This document shows, in pieces, positions 14,512 through 22,394 of a stretch of DNA of 39,362 nt (positions are counted from its first letter, which is position 1; each line of letters opens with the position of its first letter). The stretch covers positions 1 to 39,362 of the forward strand of contig NZ_BMEQ01000028.1 of the NCBI RefSeq assembly GCF_014636775.1. The letters are read 5' to 3'. This stretch comes from Kocuria dechangensis (lineage in GTDB: Bacteria; Actinomycetota; Actinomycetes; Actinomycetales; Micrococcaceae). The translations under genes and the position numbers were made by a program. Under the pieces are notes generated by a model that saw only the letters and a program-made list of their open reading frames with translations, made no database searches and had not been told where the DNA came from.

Positions 14512-16164
14512 TCAGACCGTGGCCGGCTGCGCGGCCTTCGTCAGTTCGAAGCCACGGTAGCCGTGCTCGGCGACGTCGGCCAGGACGGAGCGGTAGTTGG
14601 CCAGACCGCCCAGGTAGAAGAGGACGGAGGGCTTCTTGCCCGGGATGTTCGCGCCGAAGATCCACGAGTCGATCTTGGTGAACAGGGTCATGTTCGCGAT
14701 CTCCGTGCAGGTCTCGGTCCACTCGGACACGGTCTGCTCGGCGGGCTCGATCGCCTTCAGGCCGTTGTCCTCGGAGTACTTGACCAGCTCGGTGATCCAC
14801 TCCACCTGGGTCTCGATGCTCGGCGGCAGGTTGGTGAAGGGGCCGTTGGGGCCCAGCACCATGAACCAGTTGGGGAACTTGGCGGTGGCCACGCCCAGGT
14901 AGCTGTTCGGCTGCCCGCCCCAGTGGTCGTTGAGGTGCAGGCCGTCGCGGCCGCGGATCTCCATGCGGCGGTAGTTGCCGTCCACGGCGTCGAAGCCGGT
15001 GGCGAAGATCAGCGCGTCCAGCTCGTGCAGCTGGTCGTCCTCGGTCACCACGCCCGTCTCGGTGATCACGCGGATCGGGGTCTCCTTGAGCGCGACGACG
15101 TCCACGTTCGGCTGGTTGAAGGCGTCGTAGAAGCCGTTGTCGCACAGCGGGCGGCGGGCGTAGAGACCCGACGGCATCAGCTTGCGGGCCTTCTCCGGGT
15201 CCTGGATGATCTGGCCGATCTTGGAGCGGATGAAGGCGGCGGCGGTCTCGTTGGCCTCCTCGTCCGTGGCGATGTCCCCGAAGGTGCCGAACATGAAGCG
15301 GAAGCCGCCGCCCTTCTGCCAGGCCTCCTCGTAGACGCGGTTGCGCTCCTCCTCGGAGACGCTCATGGCCGGGACGGTGCTCTCCTCGAAGCCGAAGGCC
15401 ACGCCGGAGTTCTTGACCTGCTTCCAGGTCTCGTCGTAGTTGGCCTTGATCTCGTCGATCTCCGCCTCGGTCACCTCGCGCTTGCCCACCGGCACCGAGT
15501 ACTGCGGGGTGCGGACGAAGACGGTCATGTGCTCGACCTTCGGCGCCAGCTCGGTGACGACCTGCTCACCGGTGGAGCCGGTGCCGATGACGCCGACGCG
15601 CTTGCCGGTCATGTCCTTGCCCTCGGGCCAGGCGCCGGTGTGGAGGACCTCGCCCTTGAAGGTGTGCAGGCCGGGCAGCTTCGGGAAGTTGATGGCCGAG
15701 AGCAGGCCCACCGCGTTGACCACGTACTTGGCGCGGAACACGTCGCCGGCCTCGGTGGTGACCTCCCAGAGGCCCTCCTTCTCGAGGTAGACGGCCGAGG
15801 TGATCTCGTTGTCGGCGCCGAAGCGGAAGTGGCGGCGCAGGTCGAAGCGGTCGACGACGCCCTCGAGGTACTCGAGGATCTCCGGCTGGGTGACGTAGGT
15901 GTACTTCCAGGAGCCGTCCTGCAGCAGGTCCTTGTCGAACGAGTACCGGTACAGGTGGCTCTCCGTGTCGGAGAGGGCGCCGGGGTAGCGGTTCCAGTAC
16001 CAGGTGCCGCCGGGGCCGTCGGCCTTGTCGAAGCCGATCACGGACAGGCCGAGCTCGTTGGCGACCTTGTGGACGGCGTAGATGCCGCCGAAGCCGGCGC
16101 CGATCACGATGGCGTCCACGGTCTGCGGATGCATCTGGCTCTCGGGGTGGGTCTGTGCGGTCAT
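14512..16164 (-). CDS. chnB: Cyclohexanone monooxygenase (type I Baeyer-Villiger monooxygenase)
   Basis: A 550-residue FAD- and NADPH-dependent monooxygenase that inserts oxygen beside a ketone to give a lactone. The first Rossmann motif is GAGFGG (22-27), the Baeyer-Villiger fingerprint FKGEVLHTGAWP is at 169-180 and the second Rossmann motif is GTGSTG (194-199). Long stretches match Acinetobacter cyclohexanone monooxygenase as I remember it, including ESTVPAMSVSEEERN, GGGFRFMFGTFGDIAT, PLCDNGFYDAFN, MVLGPNGPFTNLPPSIE and SWIFGANIPGKK. This identifies the cyclohexanone-type subgroup rather than phenylacetone or hydroxyacetophenone types. AAGGAG lies eight bases before the ATG. It lies between lactone hydrolase and aldehyde dehydrogenase genes, as expected for a chn pathway. 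Related cyclic ketones may also be substrates. Confidence 0.95.
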   Translation of the reverse strand: MTAQTHPESQMHPQTVDAIVIGAGFGGIYAVHKVANELGLSVIGFDKADGPGGTWYWNRYPGALSDTESHLYRYSFDKDLLQDGSWKYTYVTQPEILEYLEGVVDRFDLRRHFRFGADNEITSAVYLEKEGLWEVTTEAGDVFRAKYVVNAVGLLSAINFPKLPGLHTFKGEVLHTGAWPEGKDMTGKRVGVIGTGSTGEQVVTELAPKVEHMTVFVRTPQYSVPVGKREVTEAEIDEIKANYDETWKQVKNSGVAFGFEESTVPAMSVSEEERNRVYEEAWQKGGGFRFMFGTFGDIATDEEANETAAAFIRSKIGQIIQDPEKARKLMPSGLYARRPLCDNGFYDAFNQPNVDVVALKETPIRVITETGVVTEDDQLHELDALIFATGFDAVDGNYRRMEIRGRDGLHLNDHWGGQPNSYLGVATAKFPNWFMVLGPNGPFTNLPPSIETQVEWITELVKYSEDNGLKAIEPAEQTVSEWTETCTEIANMTLFTKIDSWIFGANIPGKKPSVLFYLGGLANYRSVLADVAEHGYRGFELTKAAQPATV

Positions 16165-16236
16165 GGCGAACTCCTTGGTCGTGCTGGTGAGAGGAAAGAG
16201 CGGTGAAGGATGAGGACGGTGGGTGCTGCGGGAGCG

Positions 16237-17172
16237 TCAGGCGCGGTGCCAGGCGGCGAGCTTCGCGAACTCCTCGTCGACCAGGGCGGAGCGCCCGGCC
16301 AGGAACGGGTAGACGTGCTGCTGGCCCTCGCCGATGGACAGGGTGACGTCGACACCGGCCGCCGCGGCGCGCTCCTCCAGGCGGGTGGCGTTGTCGAGGA
16401 GCGACTCGACGCTGCCGGCCGTGATGTACAGCTTCGGGAACCCGGTGAAGTCGGCGTACAGCGGGTTCGCCAGGGGGGTGGTGGGGTCGACGGTGCTGCC
16501 GAGGACGCCGGCGATCATGCCTTCGAGCAGCTCCGGGGTGATCAGGGCGTCGGTGTCGTTGTTGGTGACGAGGGTCCTGCCCTTGTTCTCCATGTCGAGC
16601 CACGGGGAGAAGGCGATGACGTGACCGGGGCCCTGCTTGCCCTGCTCCTTGAGCGAGAGGGCGATGGCGATGGCCAGGTTGCCGCCGGCGGAGTCGCCGA
16701 TGGTGGTGATGTCCTGGGGCTTGATGCCGGAGTCCACGAGCGCGTCGAAGGCGGCCACGCCGTCCTCGACCTGGGCGGGGTGCTGGAACTCGGGGGCGCG
16801 GCGGTAGTCCAGCACGAAGCTCACGGTGCCGAGGGCCTTGGCGACGTGGGCGGCGAGCTTGCGGTGGCTGGCGGCCGAGCCGACGGCGAACCCGCCGCCG
16901 TGGGTGTACAGGAGCACCTGGGACTCGTCCGCACCCTGGGGCAGGCACCAGATGCCCGGGACGCCGCCGACGGTGTCCTCGCGGTAGAGCACGCCCTCCG
17001 GCTCGACGGTCGGCTGGTGCCACTCGTCGAAGATGGAGCGGAACAGGCGCATGGTCAGGTCCGGCGTCGTCTCCATGATCTGGCACCAGTCGGCGTAGAG
17101 ATCGCGGAGCAGGTCCTCGCCCTCGGTGCCGGCGGCGGCGGTGCTGGACGTTGCGGAGGCGTTGGTGGTCAT
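16237..17172 (-). CDS. HSL-family hydrolase, probable epsilon-lactone hydrolase
   Basis: A 311-residue alpha/beta hydrolase with the hormone-sensitive-lipase motifs THGGGFAVGSA (oxyanion hole, HGGG at 91-94), GDSAGG (159-164, nucleophile S161) and H286 in GQQHVYPF. The usual DPL acid is replaced by a glutamate (VESLLDNA, E256). That variant, as I recall, also occurs in monoterpene epsilon-lactone hydrolases. First gene of the minus-strand operon, 72 bases before the cyclohexanone monooxygenase, so opening of epsilon-caprolactone to 6-hydroxyhexanoate (the ChnC step) is the natural assignment. ATG at 17172 is chosen: GAAGGATG lies upstream and family similarity begins after it. The first 20 residues are low-complexity. 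Confidence 0.85.
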   Translation of the reverse strand: MTTNASATSSTAAAGTEGEDLLRDLYADWCQIMETTPDLTMRLFRSIFDEWHQPTVEPEGVLYREDTVGGVPGIWCLPQGADESQVLLYTHGGGFAVGSAASHRKLAAHVAKALGTVSFVLDYRRAPEFQHPAQVEDGVAAFDALVDSGIKPQDITTIGDSAGGNLAIAIALSLKEQGKQGPGHVIAFSPWLDMENKGRTLVTNNDTDALITPELLEGMIAGVLGSTVDPTTPLANPLYADFTGFPKLYITAGSVESLLDNATRLEERAAAAGVDVTLSIGEGQQHVYPFLAGRSALVDEEFAKLAAWHRA

Positions 17173-17470
17173 GGCGTCATCCTTCGGTGGGTTCGGGAAC
17201 GGCTCCGGACGGGGTCGGTGGGCGCCGCGTCCGCGTTCTGTGTGCTTCTCGCCGCAACCGCTGTGTGTGATTGCCGTCACGACGTCTGATTCCAAAGTAG
17301 GGATGTGTTCCATGCCACAGCTGTTCCAATGTGGAACACTCTGTGCATTCGCACACTGATGCAGCAAGACTCCCCAATCGGCATCAGATTTGGTATTGGA
17401 GGCTTCTCAAAGAGTTGGTCATCATGAAGGGATACGCCGATGTCCTCCCACTGAACGAGGTGCTCTTCCG
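17173..17470. promoter_or_regulatory. Divergent chn promoter region
   Basis: This 298-base gap separates the lactone-hydrolase/monooxygenase operon from the alcohol-dehydrogenase/activator operon. It is markedly less GC-rich than the rest of the window between about 17285 and 17430, as expected for promoters. No convincing -24/-12 (GG...GC) sigma-54 promoter is visible. A cluster of symmetric elements at 17306-17355 is listed separately. No gene is supported here; the short open frame starting at 17424 lacks coding character. Confidence 0.65.
17306..17355. promoter_or_regulatory. Cluster of palindromic operator candidates
   Basis: A half-site TGTTCCA lies at 17306-17312. The full palindrome TGTTCCA ATG TGGAACA follows at 17322-17338, and a second palindrome TGTGC ATTC GCACA at 17342-17355. 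The repeated TGTTCCA words suggest a cooperative activator site. The adjacent AcoR/MimR-like regulator is the obvious candidate to bind it. Confidence 0.55.
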
Positions 17471-18526
17471 ATGCATGCCTACGCAGTCCTCCCCGAGGAC
17501 CCCACCATCCACGACCTGGAGATCCCGACCCCGAGCCCCGAGGGCCGGCAGGTCCTCCTGCGGGTCGTCCGGGCCGGTGTCTGCCACACCGACACCCACC
17601 TCCGTGAGGGCGGGTACGACCTGGGCAGCCGCGGGATGATGAGCATGAAGGACCGCGGCATCGAGTACCCGATGGTCCTCGGCCACGAGGTGGTCGGCGT
17701 CGTCGAGCAGGTGGGCGGCGACGTCGAGTCGGTCCGTCCGGGCGACGTGCGGCTGATCTACCCGTGGATCGGCTGCGGCCGGTGCCGCCAGTGCCGTGCG
17801 GGCTACGACAACCGCTGTGCCGCAGGGGAGAACCTGGGCGTGGCCCGCCACGGCGGCTACGCCGAGTCCATCCTCGTGCCGGACGAGAAGTACCTCGTGG
17901 ACATCGACGGCGTCGACCCCAGCTGGGCCGCCACCCTCGCCTGCTCCGGCCTCACCGCCTACAGCGCCGTGGACCAGGTCCTTCCCCTCGAGCCGGACGA
18001 GCCCGTCGTCGTCTTCGGTGCGGGAGGGCTCGGCCTCACCGCCATCGCGATCCTCCGTTCGCGGGGCCACCGCAACATCTGCGCCGTCGACGTCGCCGAG
18101 CGGAACCTCTCCCTGGCCCGGGACATGGGCGCCTCGAGCACGGTCCTCTCCGGGGCCGGCGTGGTCGGCGACATCCAGCAGGCGGCCGGCGGCCCGGCCA
18201 GTGCGGTCATCGACTTCGTCAACAACGGCGTGACGGCCTCGGCGGCCTTCGACGTGCTGGCCAAGGCGGGACAGATGGTCCAGGTCGGCCTCTTCGGCGG
18301 CGAGGTCACCATCCCGACCGCGCTGCTGGCCCTGCGCATGATCCGCGTCGAGGGCAGCTTCGTCGGGACCCTGGGGCAGCTGCAGGAGCTGGTGCGGATC
18401 GCGCAGCGCGGGGAGCTGCCCGACATCCCCGTCGTCGAGCGGCCGCTGTCGGCGGCCTCGGTGTCCCAGGCGCTGGACGACCTGACCGCCGGCGGCATTG
18501 CTGGACGCATCGTCCTGACGGCTTGA
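17471..18526 (+). CDS. chnD: Zinc alcohol dehydrogenase, ChnD-type 6-hydroxyhexanoate dehydrogenase
   Basis: A 351-residue medium-chain zinc alcohol dehydrogenase. Catalytic-zinc ligands are C38 (GVCHTD), H72 with E73 (GHE) and C158. Structural-zinc cysteines are C102, C105, C108 and C116 in PWIGCGRCRQC and beyond. The nucleotide motif is GAGGLG (183-188). The stretch from YPWIGCG to YLVDI and the N-terminus MHAYAV closely follow Acinetobacter ChnD as I remember it. The expected reaction is 6-hydroxyhexanoate to 6-oxohexanoate with NAD+, between the lactone hydrolase and aldehyde dehydrogenase steps encoded across the divergent promoter. ATG at 17471 is chosen because the homologous protein begins there and CGAGG lies ten bases upstream. 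It is followed after ten bases by the regulator gene. Confidence 0.92.
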   Translation: MHAYAVLPEDPTIHDLEIPTPSPEGRQVLLRVVRAGVCHTDTHLREGGYDLGSRGMMSMKDRGIEYPMVLGHEVVGVVEQVGGDVESVRPGDVRLIYPWIGCGRCRQCRAGYDNRCAAGENLGVARHGGYAESILVPDEKYLVDIDGVDPSWAATLACSGLTAYSAVDQVLPLEPDEPVVVFGAGGLGLTAIAILRSRGHRNICAVDVAERNLSLARDMGASSTVLSGAGVVGDIQQAAGGPASAVIDFVNNGVTASAAFDVLAKAGQMVQVGLFGGEVTIPTALLALRMIRVEGSFVGTLGQLQELVRIAQRGELPDIPVVERPLSAASVSQALDDLTAGGIAGRIVLTA

Positions 18527-18536
18527 TAATGGGACG

Positions 18537-20372
18537 ATGCCGGTGTATGAGCCACGTCGCGAGGACGAGGTGCGGATCGCCCGCGAACGGCTGATCGCGG
18601 AGGGCCTGTTCCGGGCCTCCGTTCCTCCGGCCCTCGTCGCGGAGGAGATCGAGCAGAGCTGGCGCCGCTCGGTCTCGCACCGCGTGAATCCCGGGGCCGA
18701 ACCCCACATCCTGGGGGAGATCGACCCCGACAGCGCCATGCTGCGCGCCGCGGGGCGGATCCTCGACCAGTGGCAGACCAATCTCACGGACTCGCGGATG
18801 GCCCTGTTCCTGGCCGACGAGGGCGGCCGCATCGTCTCCCGCCGCATCGTCGACCCCCAGGACGGGCGGGCCCTGGACCGGGCCAACGCGGCGGAGGGGT
18901 TCGACTTCTCCGAGCGTGCCCTGGGCACGAACGGGCTCGGCACCCCCATCGAGGCGCGCGGCGTCGTGTTCGTGCGCGGCAACGAGCACTTCAACGACGC
19001 CCTGGCCCACCTCGCCTGCGCGGGCGTTCCCATCAAGCACCCCATCACGGGCCGGATCGTGGGGTCGCTCTCGATCGCCTCCCAGGTCGACGTCGCCAGT
19101 TCTCTGATGGTCGCCATGGTGCGGCAGGGCGGGCAGCAGATCGCCGAGGCGCTCGAGCACATGGCCGACTCCCGTGACCTGGAGCTGGCGCGCACCTACC
19201 GCCGCTTCCGCTCCTCCCGGCGCCCGGTCCTGGTCATGAACTCGGAGACCGTCATGACGGACCTCCCCTCCCTCGCCCACCTCGACGCGGAGTCCCACGC
19301 GATCCTGTGGGAGAAGCTGCGCCTCCACCACTGGGACGAGGACACGCTGCGGCTCGAGCTGCCCGTGCTCGGCACCGAGGCCATGGTGCGGCGCTTCAAC
19401 CGCGGGGGCCAGGACGCCATCTTCGCGCTGGAGTTCCTGGAGCCGGCCGGGACCCTCGCCTCCGGGCAGGGCTCCGTCATCGGCGCGCCGGAGAGCGCGA
19501 CCGCGCCCGACCTCAGCGGTGTGCTCGACGCCGTGGCGAATCCCCGTGCCCAGGTGTCCCCCTACGAGGCCGTCCAGCGGCAGCTCACCGCGTCCGCCGC
19601 CGTGCCCGGGCTCATCCGGGTGGTCGGGGACCCCGGGGTCGGCAAGCGGCACCAGGCCGCACGGTGGTTGCAGCAGCGCACGGGGCAGGCGCCCAAGATC
19701 GTCACCGCCCGCGACCTCGTCACGAACGGGGCGGTCTGGACCCGCGGGGAGGCCCAGCTGCAGGCAGGGCGTGGGATCGTCGTCGTCGGGGGCGACAGCC
19801 TCTCCGAGGGGCTGCGCAGGCGCCTCGGGGACTTCGCGCGGCTGCCGCGCCCCGGCCTCCATCCTGGTGCCCGGGTCGTCCTGACCGAGCACACCGGCCG
19901 CGTCGGCAGTCCCGCGGCCGGGGCCGACGCGGGCCCGGCAGCCGTGCACGTCCCCTCCCTCGCCGATCTCCACGGTGCGCTGCCGGCCGTCGTGCGGGAG
20001 GTCGCCGCCACGCTCTTCCCCGGCGCGCCGGCACCGCGGTTCTCCCCCGCCGCGCTCCAGTCCCTGCTGGCCTGGCCCTGGCCGGGCAACGTGGCCGAAC
20101 TGACCGAGGTCCTCGCCGCCCTGCCGCAGGTGGCCCAGGGCGGCCTGATCCAGACCAAGGACCTGCCGGCCCTGATGCGCCAGGGGCCGGGGTCCTCGTT
20201 GAGCCGCTACGAGCGGGCGGAGCGCGACGCGATCGCGGACGCCCTGCGGGAGGCCGAGGGGAACAAGTCCCGCGCCGCGGAGATCCTGGGGATCGGCCGC
20301 ACCACGCTCTACCGCAAGATGCGGACCCTGAAGATCGACGCCGGCGAGCGCATGACCGCTCCCGGCCAGTAG
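18537..20372 (+). CDS. AcoR/MimR-like GAF-AAA-Fis transcriptional activator lacking the sigma-54 contact loop
   Basis: A 611-residue regulator shaped like a sigma-54 activator but changed. Residues about 65-210 are a GAF sensor domain with the AcoR-type stretch FSERALGTNGLGTPIEA and VPIKHPITGRIVGSLSI. Residues 355-530 are a reduced AAA domain: a Walker-A-like GDPGVGK is at 364-370, the Walker B position reads IVVVGGD without the usual acidic pair, and no GAFTGA loop is present. WPGNVAEL (515-522) remains from the C-terminal AAA box. A Fis-type helix-turn-helix follows at 565-600 (EAEGNKSRAAEILGIGRTTL). Actinobacteria generally lack sigma-54, and such factors, for example MimR for monooxygenase genes, are thought to act otherwise. 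It lies ten bases after chnD and probably activates both chn operons. Confidence 0.88.
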   Translation: MPVYEPRREDEVRIARERLIAEGLFRASVPPALVAEEIEQSWRRSVSHRVNPGAEPHILGEIDPDSAMLRAAGRILDQWQTNLTDSRMALFLADEGGRIVSRRIVDPQDGRALDRANAAEGFDFSERALGTNGLGTPIEARGVVFVRGNEHFNDALAHLACAGVPIKHPITGRIVGSLSIASQVDVASSLMVAMVRQGGQQIAEALEHMADSRDLELARTYRRFRSSRRPVLVMNSETVMTDLPSLAHLDAESHAILWEKLRLHHWDEDTLRLELPVLGTEAMVRRFNRGGQDAIFALEFLEPAGTLASGQGSVIGAPESATAPDLSGVLDAVANPRAQVSPYEAVQRQLTASAAVPGLIRVVGDPGVGKRHQAARWLQQRTGQAPKIVTARDLVTNGAVWTRGEAQLQAGRGIVVVGGDSLSEGLRRRLGDFARLPRPGLHPGARVVLTEHTGRVGSPAAGADAGPAAVHVPSLADLHGALPAVVREVAATLFPGAPAPRFSPAALQSLLAWPWPGNVAELTEVLAALPQVAQGGLIQTKDLPALMRQGPGSSLSRYERAERDAIADALREAEGNKSRAAEILGIGRTTLYRKMRTLKIDAGERMTAPGQ

Positions 20373-20426
20373 TCCCGGACGGTTCCGCCGGTCACCGCCG
20401 GAGGCTCCGGCCGCCGCTCACGGACC

Positions 20427-21338
20427 TCAGGAGCCGGTGTCCTCGGCGCCGAGCGACCACACGTCCTCGGCCACGGCGAACACACGGCCCAGCACCGGGT
20501 TGGGGTTGCCCGGCAGCCAGGCCATGCTCAGGTGCACGGGCAGCGTCCGGTCCCGCAGCGGGAGGAAGCGCACGTGGGGGTCGGTGACGTTCTGCTGCAC
20601 CGAGGAGAGCGTCAGCGTGGACCCGACTCCCGCCCCGACGAGCGCCAGCGCCGTCCAGGTGTCGGGCGCCACCTGGGCGATCAGGGGCTCGAAGCGGGCC
20701 CCGTGGGCCAGGCGGTGGAGGCGGTCGCGCAGCACCGACCCCGCGTGGGCCGGCAGCGTGACGAACGGCTCCTCGCTGAACTGCGCCATGTCGACCGAGT
20801 CCTCCCCGGCCAGCGCATGGGTCGCGGGGACGGCGAGGACGAGCTCCTCGCGCTGGACCACCCGGCTCTCGACGCCTGCGGGCAGGAAGTCCCAGCGGCC
20901 CAGGCCGATGTCCATCTCGCCGCTCAGCACGCGCTCCAGGGCGGGCTGGGCGAAGTTCTGGCTGTGCAGCCCCGGGGTGATGCCCGGGTGGCGGCGCCGC
21001 AGTTCGCGGGCCAGTTCGCCGACCAGCCCGTACGTGGAGGCGCCGGCGAAGGCGATCTCCACCCGGCCCCGGTCGCCGGCCTCCGCGGAGACGACCACGT
21101 CGCGCGCGTGGTCGGCCGCCGCGAGGATCTCGCGCGCGGACTCCACCAGGGCGGAGCCGGCGGCGGTGAGCCGCACGTTGCGGGTGTTGCGGTCGAAGAG
21201 GCGGACGCCGAGCTCCTTCTCCAGGTTCCCCACGTTCCGGCTGACCGGCGGCTGCGCCATGTGCAGCCGCTCCGCCGCCCGCCCGAAGTGCAGCTCCTCC
21301 GCCACCGCGAGGAAGATCCGCAGCTGCTGCAATTCCAT
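20427..21338 (-). CDS. LysR-family transcriptional regulator
   Basis: A 303-residue LysR regulator. The N-terminal winged helix-turn-helix (residues 1-60) reads MELQQLRIFLAVAEELHFGRAA, then LHMAQPPVSRNVGNLEKELG. The effector-binding domain follows at about 90-295 (VEIAFAGASTYGLVGELAREL, then GLGRWDFLPAG). Length and layout are normal. The start at 21338 has GAGGAGCTCCG directly upstream. Neighbours are the convergent end of the AcoR-like activator and, upstream, a DUF1524 lipoprotein on the same strand; neither is divergent from it, so its target is not obvious. LysR regulators usually act on divergent genes, and none is present at its 5' side. Confidence 0.9.
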   Translation of the reverse strand: MELQQLRIFLAVAEELHFGRAAERLHMAQPPVSRNVGNLEKELGVRLFDRNTRNVRLTAAGSALVESAREILAAADHARDVVVSAEAGDRGRVEIAFAGASTYGLVGELARELRRRHPGITPGLHSQNFAQPALERVLSGEMDIGLGRWDFLPAGVESRVVQREELVLAVPATHALAGEDSVDMAQFSEEPFVTLPAHAGSVLRDRLHRLAHGARFEPLIAQVAPDTWTALALVGAGVGSTLTLSSVQQNVTDPHVRFLPLRDRTLPVHLSMAWLPGNPNPVLGRVFAVAEDVWSLGAEDTGS

Positions 21339-21514
21339 CGGAGCTCCTCGGATTCATGCGTCGTGGACGGCTATTTTCGCACAGACACATGCGACGGGGG
21401 CACTAATGCGGCGGCGACTGCCGTGCGGGCTCGACGCAGCCCGGGTGGGCCGCCGCGGATAGCCGGTCGGACCGCACTGCCCTGCTCCACCCGCCCGGAT
21501 CACCGATCGGAACG

Positions 21515-22285
21515 CTAGGGCTGATCCGCCGGCGGCGGCGCCGTCTCCTCGGCCGCGGGCACCGCGGTCGGCAGCGCCTGCTCGGGGCAGCCGGCCAGCA
21601 CCTGCGCCATGGCCTCCTTCTCGCCGGCGGTGACGAAGAGCTGGTACTTCGCCTTGACCGCGATCTGCCGGGCCACGTACTCGCAGCGGTACCCCTCGGC
21701 CGGGGGCAGCCACGCGGCGGCGTCCGAGGCGGACTTGTCCCCGTTGGTGGGCCCGTCCACGGCCTGCAGGTTCAGCGGGTCGTTGGCCAGGGCCACCCGC
21801 TGGTCCCGGGTGAGCCGGTCGGCCCCGGTGATCCAGGCGTTCTTCAGCGCGACCACGTGGTCGATCTGGACGTCGGCGGACGTGGCCGGTCCGCGCACGA
21901 AGTCGATGGTGGCCCCGGTGTAGGGGTCGTGCAGGACCCCGGAGAGGACCCTGCACCCGGCGTCGTCGACGACGACGCCGGTCAGGTCGCGGGCCAGGAC
22001 GTCGTTGCGGGCGTCGCATCCGTTGCCGTCGGGATCGGCCCAGTCCCCGAACTGCTCGAGGCGGTCGTAGTCCTCGCCGGAGGCCGCCCGGTCGACCGGC
22101 AGCTCCTCCAGGACCTGCGCGGCGGAGGACGAGGTGGTGGTGGTCCGGGAGTCGTCGGTGCACCCGGCCAGGAGGCCGAGGGCGACCACCAGGGGAACGG
22201 CGGCGGCCCATCGGGTCGCGAGGGCGGCGCGGCGGGCGCCGGTCCGGGCAGCCCCCGGCAGCCGGGGGTGGCGCACAGTGTCCAT
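21515..22285 (-). CDS. Secreted lipoprotein with DUF1524 (HNH-type nuclease) domain
   Basis: A 256-residue protein with an N-terminal signal: Arg-rich start, hydrophobic segment AAAVPLVVALGLLAGC and a lipobox LAGC at about 38-41, so it should be exported and lipid-anchored. After a Ser/Thr-rich linker comes a GmrSD-C/DUF1524 domain with the His-metal-type signature IDHVVALKNAW, then NDPLNLQAVDGPTNGDKSASD and a WLPP motif. Such domains have the HNH nuclease fold and occur in many secreted actinobacterial proteins. A role in degrading extracellular DNA is possible; activity is not shown. Gene is flanked by same-strand LysR and LacI genes without close coupling. Confidence 0.85.
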   Translation of the reverse strand: MDTVRHPRLPGAARTGARRAALATRWAAAVPLVVALGLLAGCTDDSRTTTTSSSAAQVLEELPVDRAASGEDYDRLEQFGDWADPDGNGCDARNDVLARDLTGVVVDDAGCRVLSGVLHDPYTGATIDFVRGPATSADVQIDHVVALKNAWITGADRLTRDQRVALANDPLNLQAVDGPTNGDKSASDAAAWLPPAEGYRCEYVARQIAVKAKYQLFVTAGEKEAMAQVLAGCPEQALPTAVPAAEETAPPPADQP

Positions 22286-22394
22286 GGTCGTCCTGAGCTC
22301 CTCCTGGCGAGGTGACGAACCCCGGGGCGGGAGTCCTGGACCTCATCCTCTCAGGTCAGGGCCGCACGAGGAGGGCCGGAGCACGGCCGTCCCG

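Noticed and set aside
17173-17470. A sigma-54 (-24/-12) promoter before chnD
   Set aside because: No GG-N10-GC arrangement with the expected flanks was found, and the activator lacks GAFTGA.
17331-17639. Small open frame starting before chnD, including ATG at 17424
   Set aside because: It runs into chnD in another phase, has shifting composition and no family features.
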